DNA of 52,652 nt from Alphaproteobacteria bacterium (GTDB taxonomy: Bacteria > Pseudomonadota > Alphaproteobacteria > M2410), in NCBI GenBank assembly GCA_006226415.1, contig SBGZ01000090.1, positions 1 through 52,652 on the forward strand, given 5' to 3'. The notes below the pieces were generated by a model, which saw only the letters and a program-made list of their open reading frames with translations, had not been told where the DNA came from and did no database searches. The position numbers and the translations under genes are program-made. Below are positions 41,402 through 49,686 of the stretch, piece after piece (positions within the stretch are counted from its first letter, which is position 1; each line of letters opens with the position of its first letter).

Positions 41402-41465
41402 GTGTCACATTCTTGTAATATTCCTTCGTCACATAACCGTAACGCCACTGTCACACGTCTGTCTC
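41402..41465 (+). promoter_or_regulatory. Pho-box array of the pst operon
   Basis: Six PhoB half-site-like units are visible: GTGTCAC (41402) and TTGTAAT (41413) form one pair; TCGTCAC (41426), CCGTAAC (41437), CTGTCAC (41448) and CTGTCTC (41459) form a second run with exact 11-base phasing. The array lies 90-153 bases before the pstS start. Confidence 0.85.
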
Positions 41466-41518
41466 TGCCTGGCGATATCAGGCCAGAGATGCAGATGGGA
41501 TGAGCCCAGATGCACATG

Positions 41519-41543
41519 GGTTATTCAAAAAATGGTTATTCAA
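41519..41543 (+). repeat. 10-base direct repeat in the pstS leader
   Basis: GGTTATTCAA occurs at 41519-41528 and again at 41534-41543, 15 bases apart, just before the pstS ribosome binding site. It may be a regulator site or a recent small duplication. Confidence 0.5.
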
Positions 41544-41554
41544 GGAATTGAAAC

Positions 41555-42595
41555 ATGATGAAAAAACTTAACATGGCCCTGGCAGCGGCAGCTCTGATTG
41601 GTGCAGCGGGAACCGCGCCTGCCCTGGCACGCGATGAGATCCGGATTGTGGGATCTTCCACTGTTTATCCTTTCTCGACTGTTGTTGCGGAGCGTTTCGG
41701 CAAAACAACTGCGTTCAAAACCCCGGTTGTTGAAAGCACCGGCACCGGCGGCGGCTTTAAGCTTTTCTGTTCGGGTGCGGGCGAAAATACGCCTGATATT
41801 TCCAACGCTTCCCGGGCCATCAAATCGTCTGAGATCGAACTTTGCGCCACCAATGGCGTGACTGAAATTGTTGAAGTTAAAGTCGGATATGACGGGATCG
41901 TGGTCGCCAATGCAAAAGGCGCCAACCACTTTGAGTTTTCAACCCGCGATCTGTTCCTGGCGCTGGCCAAAGACATTCCGGACGAAAACGGGAACCTGAC
42001 ACCTAACACCGCCAAGACCTGGAAGGATATCAATCCTGCACTGCCGGCGATGAAGATTGAAGTTCTCGGGCCCCCGCCCACCAGCGGTACACGAGACGCC
42101 TTTGCTGAACTTGCCATGGAATCAGGTTGCAAAAGCTTTGCCTGGATCAAAGACCTGAAGAAATCCGACAAGAGCAAGTACAAGGCCATTTGTCATTCCA
42201 TCCGCGAAGATGGCGCCTATATTGAAGCGGGCGAAAACGACAATCTGATCGTGCAAAAGCTGGTAGCCAATGAGAATGCACTTGGCATCTTTGGCTTCAG
42301 CTTCCTGGACCAGAATTCGGACAAGGTGCAAGCCAGCACCATCAACGGCACCGAAGCGACATTCGACAATATCGCTGACGGTTCCTATGCGGTTTCACGC
42401 CCCTTGTTCTTCTACGTTAAGAAGGCTCATGTGGGTGTTATTTCAGGTCTTGAAGAATTTGTTCTAGCTTTCATCGCCGATGAAGCGACTGGCGAAGATG
42501 GCTATCTTGCCGATCGCGGGTTGATCCCGATGAGTGCTGACGAGCATGCCGCCCAAGCTGCCAAGGTTCGAAACTTCGAACCGCTCACCCATTAA
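41555..42595 (+). CDS. pstS: Periplasmic phosphate-binding protein
   Basis: A 346-residue substrate-binding protein of the high-affinity phosphate transporter. The signal peptide is MMKKLNMALAAAALIGAAG and so on to about residue 26 (ALA). The mature protein starts RDEIRIVGSSTVYPFST, the phosphate-binding P-loop-like segment. ESTGTGGGFKLFCSG and PPPTSGTRDAFAELA are the other ligand-contacting loops, both with conserved Ser/Thr-Gly. It is first in pstSCAB-phoU-phoB. A Pho-box array precedes it. The length and form match the larger alphaproteobacterial PstS type. Confidence 0.96.
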   Translation: MMKKLNMALAAAALIGAAGTAPALARDEIRIVGSSTVYPFSTVVAERFGKTTAFKTPVVESTGTGGGFKLFCSGAGENTPDISNASRAIKSSEIELCATNGVTEIVEVKVGYDGIVVANAKGANHFEFSTRDLFLALAKDIPDENGNLTPNTAKTWKDINPALPAMKIEVLGPPPTSGTRDAFAELAMESGCKSFAWIKDLKKSDKSKYKAICHSIREDGAYIEAGENDNLIVQKLVANENALGIFGFSFLDQNSDKVQASTINGTEATFDNIADGSYAVSRPLFFYVKKAHVGVISGLEEFVLAFIADEATGEDGYLADRGLIPMSADEHAAQAAKVRNFEPLTH

Positions 42596-42611
42596 ACAAA
42601 CGGGGAGCTAA

Positions 42612-43568
42612 ATGGCACTCACCTCAATCAAGGATCTGAAAGGCCGGCGGCAGTCTCAAATGATACTGGAGCGCGCCATCCGGTTTTGCCTGGTTTCCTG
42701 TGCTGCGACAGCTGTCGTGATTACAGTTGGCATCATCGGGTCCTTGTTTTTTGAGGCGATGCGGTTCTTCCGTGATGTCCCTTTGTTTGACTTTCTTTTC
42801 GGCCTTGAGTGGAGCCCGCAAACGGCGCTCAGGGCCGATCAGGTGGCCGCGTCAGGAAGCTTTGGCGCGGTCCCATTATTTGCCGGTACGGCACTGACCA
42901 GCATTGTGGCTTTGTCGATCAGCGCGCCACTCGGCATCTTTTCAGCCATCTATCTTTCAGAATATGCGGGCATCAGCACGCGTAACTTTATCAAGCCCTT
43001 GCTTGAGATTCTGGCCGGTATCCCGACTGTTGTTTATGGCTTTTTTGCCGCGCTGGTGATTGCTCCCGCGCTTCGCCAATATGGCGCTCTGATCGGCCTC
43101 GATGTCGCCTCAGAGAGCGCGCTCGCCGCCGGTCTTGTTATGGGCGTGATGATTATTCCGCTCATCTCTTCTATTTCTGACGACATTATCAGTGCGGTTC
43201 CCCGGTCGCTCAGAGAAGGCTCCTACGGCCTTGGCGCGACCAAATCAGAAACCATTCGCAACGTGGTTCTGCCCGCCGCACTGCCGGGCATTGCAGGCGG
43301 TATTTTGCTAGCCACAAGCCGCGCGGTTGGCGAGACCATGATCGTCGTCATGGCGGCCGGCCTTGCGGCCAATCTCACCGCCAATCCGCTTGAGGCGGTC
43401 ACCACGGTTACGGTTCAAATTGTCGTCCTTCTCACCGGCGACCAGGAATTTGATTCCACAAAAACGCTTGCCGCCTTCGCCCTCGGGCTCACGCTCTTCT
43501 TTGTGACCTTGACGCTCAATATTATCGGCAATCAGATTGTCCGGAGGTTCCGCGAGCAGTATGACTGA
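42612..43568 (+). CDS. pstC: Phosphate ABC transporter permease PstC
   Basis: A 318-residue inner-membrane permease with about six helices, beginning FCLVSCAATAVVITVGIIGSLFF. The EAA coupling loop region is DIISAVPRSLREGSYGLGATKSETIRNVVLPAALPGI, identified by REGSYGLGATKSET. LGIFSAIYLSEYAG and LAGIPTVVYGFFAAL are typical of PstC. GGGAG precedes the ATG by five bases, 17 bases after pstS. It pairs with PstA and overlaps its start by eight bases. Confidence 0.95.
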   Translation: MALTSIKDLKGRRQSQMILERAIRFCLVSCAATAVVITVGIIGSLFFEAMRFFRDVPLFDFLFGLEWSPQTALRADQVAASGSFGAVPLFAGTALTSIVALSISAPLGIFSAIYLSEYAGISTRNFIKPLLEILAGIPTVVYGFFAALVIAPALRQYGALIGLDVASESALAAGLVMGVMIIPLISSISDDIISAVPRSLREGSYGLGATKSETIRNVVLPAALPGIAGGILLATSRAVGETMIVVMAAGLAANLTANPLEAVTTVTVQIVVLLTGDQEFDSTKTLAAFALGLTLFFVTLTLNIIGNQIVRRFREQYD

Positions 43569-44847
43569 TCAAGCCTATCCTCCCAATCTTGTGACCGATG
43601 CGGTCCCTGGCGTCCGCAAAAGGCACGGAAAAGAAATCCGGTTTCGACTTCTAGGGTTATCCGCCATTCTGGCGAGCCTCGGGTTTTTGGTTTTCTTTGT
43701 TGCCTCGATCGTCATCACCGGTTACGGCGCCTTCGTGAAGACAGTGGTTCTCGTGGATGTCGATCTAAGCCAAGAAGCACTTGGCCTTGAAGCGGGCTAT
43801 ACCTCCACGGACCTGGAAGATGTTTCCTATCGCACCGTCGTGCGCGGCGCGATCCGCGGCATGTTCGCCGATGTATCGGGGCGGTCGGCGCGCCGGGAGC
43901 TGACCGGCCTGCTCGGCGCTGGGGCCGAATTTGAACTCAAAGACATTGTCTTGAAGAATCCAGAGCTTGTGGGTTCCCAGCAATCCTTCTGGATGACGGC
44001 CTCCGATGACTTTGATCTTTTCAACAAGGGCGGAGCAAAGGAAGAAACGGCAACACAGCTGACCCCCCAACAAAAAGACTGGTATCGGGGATTGCTGCGC
44101 GATGGCCGGGTTAAAACCGCCTTTAATGCGGATTTCCTAACCGCCAGCGACTCGCGTGATCCGGAGCTTGCAGGTGTCTGGGGCGCGATTAAGGGCTCTT
44201 TCTTTGCGCTCGGCATCTGCCTTTTGCTTTCCTTCACCGTCGGCGTTCTGGCGGCGATTTACCTTGAGGAATTTGCGCCTAAAAACCGCTGGACCTCTTT
44301 CCTTGAGGTGAACATCAACAATCTGGCGGCGGTGCCTTCCATCACCTATGGCCTTTTGGGGTTGGCAATCTTTTTGGGCATTTTTGGCCTGCCACGTTCG
44401 GCATCCCTGGTTGGGGGTATGGTGTTGGCGCTCATGACCCTGCCCACCATCATCATTTCGTCGCGCGTGGCGCTGCAAGCGGTACCGCCCTCGATCCGCG
44501 AAGCGGCGCTTGGCATTGGCGCCAGCCATATTCAGGCCGTGTTCCACCACGTGGTTCCGCTGGCGCTGCCGGGCATGCTGACCGGCACCATCATCGGCAT
44601 GGCGCGGGCGCTCGGCGAAACCGCACCGCTATTGATGATTGGTATGGTAGCCTTTATTGCAGATGCGCCCTCGTCGGTGCTTGATCCCGCCTCAGCTCTG
44701 CCTGTTCAGGTCTATCTTTGGGCGGACAGTCCGGAAAGAGCCTTTGCGGAGAAGACGGCTGGCGCTATTCTTGTTCTTCTCGCCTTTCTGGTCTTGATGA
44801 ATTTAGCAGCGGTGATCTTGAGAAAGAGATTTGAAAAGCGATGGTAA
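43561..44847 (+). CDS. pstA: Phosphate ABC transporter permease PstA
   Basis: A 428-residue permease, longer than enterobacterial PstA (about 296) because of an extra N-terminal periplasmic domain (residues about 60-195, DUF3333-like) found in many alphaproteobacteria. The first helix is [25 protein letters not shown]. The transmembrane domain follows from about residue 205. The EAA loop is [25 protein letters not shown], recognised by [29 protein letters not shown] is the classical PstA segment. The ATG at 43561 lies inside the end of pstC. A TTG at 43537 is in frame but unnecessary. Confidence 0.94.
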   Translation: MTDQAYPPNLVTDAVPGVRKRHGKEIRFRLLGLSAILASLGFLVFFVASIVITGYGAFVKTVVLVDVDLSQEALGLEAGYTSTDLEDVSYRTVVRGAIRGMFADVSGRSARRELTGLLGAGAEFELKDIVLKNPELVGSQQSFWMTASDDFDLFNKGGAKEETATQLTPQQKDWYRGLLRDGRVKTAFNADFLTASDSRDPELAGVWGAIKGSFFALGICLLLSFTVGVLAAIYLEEFAPKNRWTSFLEVNINNLAAVPSITYGLLGLAIFLGIFGLPRSASLVGGMVLALMTLPTIIISSRVALQAVPPSIREAALGIGASHIQAVFHHVVPLALPGMLTGTIIGMARALGETAPLLMIGMVAFIADAPSSVLDPASALPVQVYLWADSPERAFAEKTAGAILVLLAFLVLMNLAAVILRKRFEKRW

Positions 44848-45668
44848 TCCCGATGACAAAAGAAATGCAGTTTTCCGCCACATCCGGCTTGGAACCATCT
44901 CCTTCTGAGGCGCATCCCAAAATTCACGCGTCCTGTGTTCACGTTTCCTATAGCGGGAGGCCTGCCATTAGGGATGTTGACCTGGACATCCGTGCAAACT
45001 CCGTGACGGCCCTCATTGGCCCGTCCGGCTGTGGTAAGACGACTTTCTTACGCTGCCTGAACCGCATGAATGACATCATCGACGGCTGCGAGGTGCGCGG
45101 CAATATTCAGCTCGACGGCGAAGATATTTATGCGGCAGGCGTCGACACAGTGGTTTTGCGGCGACGGGTGGGCATGGTCTTTCAAAAGCCGAACCCCTTT
45201 CCAAAATCGATCTATGAAAATGTCGCTTACGGCCCACGCATTCATGGGCTGGCCGGCAAAGGCAAAGACCTTGATGCGACTGTGCAAAGCAGCCTGGAAC
45301 GCGCCGGCCTTTGGGATGAGGTGAAAGACCGCCTTGACGCGCCAGCGACAGGCCTTTCGGGCGGCCAGCAACAAAGACTGTGCATTGCCCGCGCCATTGC
45401 CATTGAGCCCGATGTGATTTTGATGGACGAGCCTTGTTCAGCCCTTGACCCCATCGCGACGGCGCGTATTGAAGAGCTTATTGACGAACTCAAGCAGAAT
45501 TTCACCATCATTATCGTGACCCATTCGATGCAACAGGCGGCGCGGGTCTCGCAATACACGGCCTTTTTCCACATGGGCGAGCTGGTTGAAGAAGGTGAAA
45601 CTAAAGTTATTTTCACAAACCCTAAGGATCCGCGGACGGAAGCCTATGTTACAGGCCGGATCGGCTAG
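44841..45668 (+). CDS. pstB: Phosphate ABC transporter ATP-binding protein
   Basis: A 275-residue ATPase of the Pst system. Walker A is GPSGCGKTT (about 56-64) and the Q-loop [21 protein letters not shown] is diagnostic for PstB. The signature is [15 protein letters not shown], Walker B is [13 protein letters not shown], and the H-loop is VTHSM. The C-terminal ending [14 protein letters not shown] is also typical. The ATG overlaps the last seven bases of pstA, implying coupling; a second ATG at 44853 is possible. phoU follows after 14 bases. Confidence 0.97.
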   Translation: MVIPMTKEMQFSATSGLEPSPSEAHPKIHASCVHVSYSGRPAIRDVDLDIRANSVTALIGPSGCGKTTFLRCLNRMNDIIDGCEVRGNIQLDGEDIYAAGVDTVVLRRRVGMVFQKPNPFPKSIYENVAYGPRIHGLAGKGKDLDATVQSSLERAGLWDEVKDRLDAPATGLSGGQQQRLCIARAIAIEPDVILMDEPCSALDPIATARIEELIDELKQNFTIIIVTHSMQQAARVSQYTAFFHMGELVEEGETKVIFTNPKDPRTEAYVTGRIG

Positions 45669-45682
45669 AAAGGTTTTGATCC

Positions 45683-46408
45683 ATGAATGAACGTCATATT
45701 GTCAAAGCTTATGACGAAGACCTCAATCAGCTCTATCAGATCGTCAGCGAAATGGGTGGTCTTGTCGAGGATCAGCTCGCCACCGCTCTTGACGCGCTGG
45801 TTCGGCACGACCCAACCTTGGCAAATGAAGTGATTGAGCGCGACCGCCTCATCGACGTATGCGAGGTTCGCATTGATCGCCAGGCAACCGAATTGCTTGC
45901 CCTGCGAGCCCCAATGGCCGAAGACCTTCGAATTGTTCTGGCAGCCTTGAAGCTCGCCAGTAATCTTGAACGCATCGGCGATTACACCAAAAACATCGCG
46001 CGGCGTACCGTCACCTTGACTAAGGTGCCTCTGCTCGCCCCGGCCACACAGTCTCTGCGCCATATGGGGCAGATTGTTCAGGATATGATTGGCGATGCGC
46101 TTGATGCTTACGCCAACCGCGATGCGGATTTAGCACGAGCCGTGCTTTTGCGCGATCAGGATGTAGACCGGCTCAACACCAGTCTCTTCAAAGAATTTCT
46201 CGAGCTGATGGCCGCCGAGCCCCATCATATTACCGCCTGCACCCATCTCAGTTTTATTGTCCGCGACGTTGAACGGATCGGCGACCATGCCGCCAATGTG
46301 GCCAACAGGGTTATTTACATGCTGGAGGGCTATAATGCGCAGGTGACGCGGCCGAAGGATGACAGGTCTTCGACCATTGTCCTTGAGGTTGGCGAGAGCA
46401 AAAATTGA
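45683..46408 (+). CDS. phoU: Phosphate signalling protein PhoU
   Basis: A 241-residue protein built of two PhoU three-helix repeats, each with the metal-binding motif: EDLRIVLAALKLASNLERIGDYTKNIARR (near 77-105) and its second copy around FIVRDVERIGDHAANVANRVIY (near 190-210). The ERIGD cores are diagnostic. It links PstSCAB transport state to PhoR kinase activity. AAGGT stands before the ATG. It sits between pstB and phoB, the standard position in alphaproteobacteria. Confidence 0.96.
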   Translation: MNERHIVKAYDEDLNQLYQIVSEMGGLVEDQLATALDALVRHDPTLANEVIERDRLIDVCEVRIDRQATELLALRAPMAEDLRIVLAALKLASNLERIGDYTKNIARRTVTLTKVPLLAPATQSLRHMGQIVQDMIGDALDAYANRDADLARAVLLRDQDVDRLNTSLFKEFLELMAAEPHHITACTHLSFIVRDVERIGDHAANVANRVIYMLEGYNAQVTRPKDDRSSTIVLEVGESKN

Positions 46409-46424
46409 GATTGGGGAGCCTTTG

Positions 46425-47126
46425 ATGTCCGATCAGGCGAAAATTCTCATCGCGGAAGACGAACCGGCGCAAGCGGAGGTTCTGAAATATAACCTCCAGG
46501 CGGCGGGCTATGATGTTTCTATCGCGCCCGACGGCGCAGAAGCCCTCATGCGTATTGAAGAAGACCGACCCGACCTCTTGGTGCTGGATTGGATGCTGCC
46601 AGAAGTCTCCGGCATTGAAGTCTGCCGCCGACTACGCAAAAGCGATGACTATCGCGATCTGCCCATCGTCATGCTCACCGCGCGCGGTGAAGAGGATGAC
46701 CGTATTCGAGGCCTTGATGTTGGCGCCGATGACTATATGGTCAAGCCCTACTCTCCAGGAGAGCTTTTGGCGCGCATTAACGCTGTTTTGCGGCGTGCGC
46801 GACCGGCGCTCACCGGTGAAACCCTTGAGTATGACGATCTCATCCTCAATCTGGCGGCACGCAAAGTGTCGCGAGCAGGGCAAACCTTGCACCTGGCACC
46901 GACGGAATTTCGTATCTTACAAGCGCTGATGGAGCGTCCGGGGCGGGTTCTTTCACGGCAGCAGATCATTGACCTGGCTTGGGGACCTAATGTCTTCATC
47001 GAAGACCGCACGGTCGATGTTCACATCAAGCGGCTGAGAAGCGTGCTTTCCAAGGGAGATTTCACCGATCCCATCCGAACTGTGCGCGGATTTGGCTATT
47101 CGCTGGACGCTGACCCTGACGCGTGA
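46425..47126 (+). CDS. phoB: Phosphate regulon response regulator PhoB
   Basis: A 233-residue OmpR/PhoB-family response regulator. The receiver domain has the acidic pair EDE (11-13), the phospho-acceptor D55 in VLDWMLPEVSG and the switch Lys in MVKPYSPGELLARI. The C-terminal winged helix contains LAPTEFRILQALMERPGRVLSR and RTVDVHIKRLR, typical of PhoB rather than other OmpR proteins. GGGGAG lies upstream of the ATG. It closes the operon with phoU 16 bases upstream. Its probable targets are the two Pho-box arrays in the window. Confidence 0.97.
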   Translation: MSDQAKILIAEDEPAQAEVLKYNLQAAGYDVSIAPDGAEALMRIEEDRPDLLVLDWMLPEVSGIEVCRRLRKSDDYRDLPIVMLTARGEEDDRIRGLDVGADDYMVKPYSPGELLARINAVLRRARPALTGETLEYDDLILNLAARKVSRAGQTLHLAPTEFRILQALMERPGRVLSRQQIIDLAWGPNVFIEDRTVDVHIKRLRSVLSKGDFTDPIRTVRGFGYSLDADPDA

Positions 47127-47141
47127 GCGCTGCTTTCACCG

Positions 47142-47927
47142 TCAGTAGGGTTCAGGAATGAAACAGGCTGGATCAATTGGAAACTCCTCATCCGCACCGC
47201 TCAACTGCCGAGGTGGCAGATCAAAGGGCTCCGGTATCAGGTCTTCGTAAGGGATGAGGCTCAGAAAATGCTGAAGGCAATTTAATCGCGCCCTGTATTT
47301 GTCGTCTGAATGGACAACATACCAAGGTGAGCGGTGGGTGTGGGTCGCGGCAAACATTTTGTCCCGCGCCACCGAATAGTCCCGAAACTTGGCGCGGGCC
47401 GCCAGATCAATGGGGCTGAGCTTCCAGCGTTTTTTATCGTCCGCATTGCGCGCTTGAAAGCGCTTTTCCTGTTCTTCCTCACTGACCGCAAACCAGTATT
47501 TGATCAATATAATGCCCGACGAAATCAGCATTTCCTCAAAGGCTGGACAGGTCCGCAAAAAGGCTTCGTATTCCCCGTCAGTGCAGAAGCCCATCACCTT
47601 TTCAACCCCTGCCCTGTTGTACCAGCTGCGATCAAAGAAGACGATTTCACCCTCGGTCGGCAGATGTTTCACATATCTTTGAAAGTACCACTCACCACGC
47701 TCTTGCTCTGTTGGCTTGGACAGCGCCACCAACCGATAGCCGCGCGGGTTAAGTGGGGCCGCCATGCGTTTTATGACACCGCCCTTGCCTGCCGCATCGC
47801 GGCCCTCAAAAAGCACAACGACCCGTAGGCCCTTGTGGCGCACCCAATGCTGGAGTTTGACCATCTCATTGTGGAGCCCTTCAAGCGCCGCCTGATATTG
47901 AGACTTTGAAACCTCAGATTTCGTCAT
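47142..47927 (-). CDS. ppk2: Polyphosphate kinase 2
   Basis: A 261-residue PPK2-family enzyme which transfers phosphate between polyphosphate and nucleotides. Walker A is FEGRDAAGKGG (about 40-50) and the Walker B-like segment is VFFDRSWYNRAGVEKVMGF. The lid-module arginines are in EEEQEKRFQAR, and KRWKLSPIDLAA and THTHRSPWYVVHSDDK complete the class I single-domain PPK2 pattern. The ATG at 47927 is chosen; a TTG at 47987 is unsupported. It is convergent with phoB, 15 bases apart, and functionally suits the phosphate block. Preference for GDP or ADP cannot be judged. Confidence 0.94.
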   Translation of the reverse strand: MTKSEVSKSQYQAALEGLHNEMVKLQHWVRHKGLRVVVLFEGRDAAGKGGVIKRMAAPLNPRGYRLVALSKPTEQERGEWYFQRYVKHLPTEGEIVFFDRSWYNRAGVEKVMGFCTDGEYEAFLRTCPAFEEMLISSGIILIKYWFAVSEEEQEKRFQARNADDKKRWKLSPIDLAARAKFRDYSVARDKMFAATHTHRSPWYVVHSDDKYRARLNCLQHFLSLIPYEDLIPEPFDLPPRQLSGADEEFPIDPACFIPEPY

Positions 47928-47955
47928 AGACGCGCCCCCTTCGATCCTAATAAAC

Positions 47956-48010
47956 GGCAGATTTCTGCCTGTTTGCTGGTTTGACAATATCGCAATAATG
48001 TGATCACATT
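47956..48010. promoter_or_regulatory. Promoter region of the putrescine operon with two perfect palindromes
   Basis: GGCAGA-TT-TCTGCC (47956-47969) and AATGTGATCACATT (47997-48010) are perfect palindromes. A TTGACA -35 candidate stands at 47981-47986. The second palindrome covers the spacer and the expected -10, an ideal repressor position. Its TGT-N4-ACA core would suit a GntR-family dimer such as the one encoded in this operon. Confidence 0.55.
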
Positions 48011-48048
48011 TACTCCATTCTCATCACCCTGGGCAAGAGACACTCCCC

Positions 48049-48915
48049 GTGAAAGATCCAACACTGAGCACTGGCCCCTCTGGCTGGAAATGGCGGCTTT
48101 ATCAGGCCTTCAAGTATACAGTCTATTTCTTGCTGATCTTCAATATGGTCAGTTTTTTCATGGAGTCCCTGGAGGCAAGTCGCACCACCTTCAAGAACGG
48201 TGTCCCCTTTAGTGAGCTCGTCAATGTCTTCACAGCGGCCGTGGATTCAGGGGCCTGGATTGTTTTGCTTTTGCTCTTTGAGCTTGAGACCTACGTTCTG
48301 TCCGATGACAAGATCAAGGGCGCCCTAAAATGGTCGCTGCATCTGGGGCGCGCTGTTTGTTACGTTGGCGTGGTTTGGGCGTTCTTCGGCTATATCAACA
48401 TGATGGACCGGGTTTATGAATTTGAACCCTGGACCGGCCCGGCACCCTGTGAAGTGCTGACTGAAAGCACAGCGCTTGCCACCTACCTGGATGAATATGT
48501 TCCACTGACGGCTGACAATTGCGGGGATCTCACCCCCGGTGACACCTATTATCATGCCGAATTTGACGCCTTTGCAGACGGTGAGACCTTTAGTGTGATC
48601 AAACGCATGGCCTGGACGGATGTTGTAAATTCCGGGGTTTGGATTTTGATCGTCATTGTGTTGGAGCTGGAAGTGTGGCTTGCCTCATCCAAGCTCTTTG
48701 GCACACGTTTCTATCTCTCCTATAAAGGCGCGAAACTTCTCCTTTACGGGACACTCTTTGTCGCAGGTGTTTATTGGTGGGTCTTCGGCGAGTTTCTTGA
48801 TTTCTGGGATGCCTTGCTGTGGCTCGTGGCTTTCTTCTTTATCGAAATGAATGTCATCCAATGGCAAGAGGAAGTGCATGAGCATGCTCTGGAAGAAACG
48901 GGAGGCGTAACATGA
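48049..48915 (+). CDS. Hypothetical multi-pass membrane protein coupled to puuD
   Basis: I do not recognise this 288-residue family. Hydrophobic segments are near residues 22-42 (YTVYFLLIFNMVSFFM), 65-85 (SGAWIVLLLLFELETYVL), 100-120 (AVCYVGVVWAFFGYINMM), 195-215 (SGVWILIVIVLELEVWL) and two more after 225. Two segments share the pattern GxWIxxxxxxLELExxx, suggesting an internal duplication. A loop of about 75 residues between helices 3 and 4 has two Cys (PCEV, NCGD). The start is GTG at 48049. The gene overlaps puuD by four bases (ATGA), so it is likely part of the polyamine operon. Function unknown; transport is one possibility. Confidence 0.82.
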   Translation: MKDPTLSTGPSGWKWRLYQAFKYTVYFLLIFNMVSFFMESLEASRTTFKNGVPFSELVNVFTAAVDSGAWIVLLLLFELETYVLSDDKIKGALKWSLHLGRAVCYVGVVWAFFGYINMMDRVYEFEPWTGPAPCEVLTESTALATYLDEYVPLTADNCGDLTPGDTYYHAEFDAFADGETFSVIKRMAWTDVVNSGVWILIVIVLELEVWLASSKLFGTRFYLSYKGAKLLLYGTLFVAGVYWWVFGEFLDFWDALLWLVAFFFIEMNVIQWQEEVHEHALEETGGVT

Positions 48916-49673
48916 AGCCCGTCATCGGCATTGTCTGCGACACCTACTTTAACGGCAAGCATCTCTACCATCAGGTGGGCGACAAATATATCGTCGCGAT
49001 CACTGAGGTGGGGGGCGCGCTGCCGATCCTTGTCCCCTCCCTCGCCCAGCCCCTGGACCCAAGTGAAGTTCTGGATCTGGTAGACGGCATGCTGTTCACC
49101 GGGGCGCCGGCCAATGTGCAGCGGCAGCTTTATGGGCTACCGCCCGCGCCGGAAGATGAAAATGAGGATCCGCTGCGGGATCAGACCTCTCTTCCTTTCA
49201 TCAAAGCCACGATTGATCGGGGTATTCCGATGCTCGGCATTTGCCGGGGTTTTCAGGAGCTTAATGTGGTGATGGGCGGCACTTTGTTTCCGCGCATCCA
49301 TGAAATCCCTGGCCGCTTGGATCACCGGGAAAATCCAGCCGACCCTGTGGATGTTCAATATGGCCCTGCCCACAAAATCACCCCGGAGCCGGGCGGTGTC
49401 TTGGCGGGGATTGTTGGCGAGGCGCCCTTTGATGTGAACTCCATCCACATGCAAGGGGTCGACCGTGTGGCCGATGCGCTTGCCATCGAAGGACGCGCCG
49501 ATGATGGCACTGTTGAAGCGCTCAGCGTGAAGGACGCACCCGGCTTTACGCTTGCCATGCAGTGGCATCCGGAATGGAAAGCGGCATCCAACCCCTACTC
49601 CGTCAAAATATTCACCCATTTCATAGATCACGCCCGGGCCTATCGCGCCCAGGGCCGCCACGCAAACTCATGA
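48912..49673 (+). CDS. puuD: Gamma-glutamyl-gamma-aminobutyrate hydrolase family protein
   Basis: A 253-residue class I glutamine-amidotransferase-like hydrolase. It should release GABA or a related amine from a gamma-glutamyl conjugate in the Puu pathway. The nucleophile C111 lies in MLGICRGFQELNV, and the partner His and Glu in QWHPEW near residue 216. GMLFTGAPANV, DHRENP and VNSIHMQGVD are family stretches. It overlaps the upstream membrane-protein gene and is followed after 13 bases by a PuuB-like oxidase, which supports the putrescine role. Confidence 0.92.
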   Translation: MKPVIGIVCDTYFNGKHLYHQVGDKYIVAITEVGGALPILVPSLAQPLDPSEVLDLVDGMLFTGAPANVQRQLYGLPPAPEDENEDPLRDQTSLPFIKATIDRGIPMLGICRGFQELNVVMGGTLFPRIHEIPGRLDHRENPADPVDVQYGPAHKITPEPGGVLAGIVGEAPFDVNSIHMQGVDRVADALAIEGRADDGTVEALSVKDAPGFTLAMQWHPEWKAASNPYSVKIFTHFIDHARAYRAQGRHANS

Positions 49674-49686
49674 CCCAGACAAAAAC

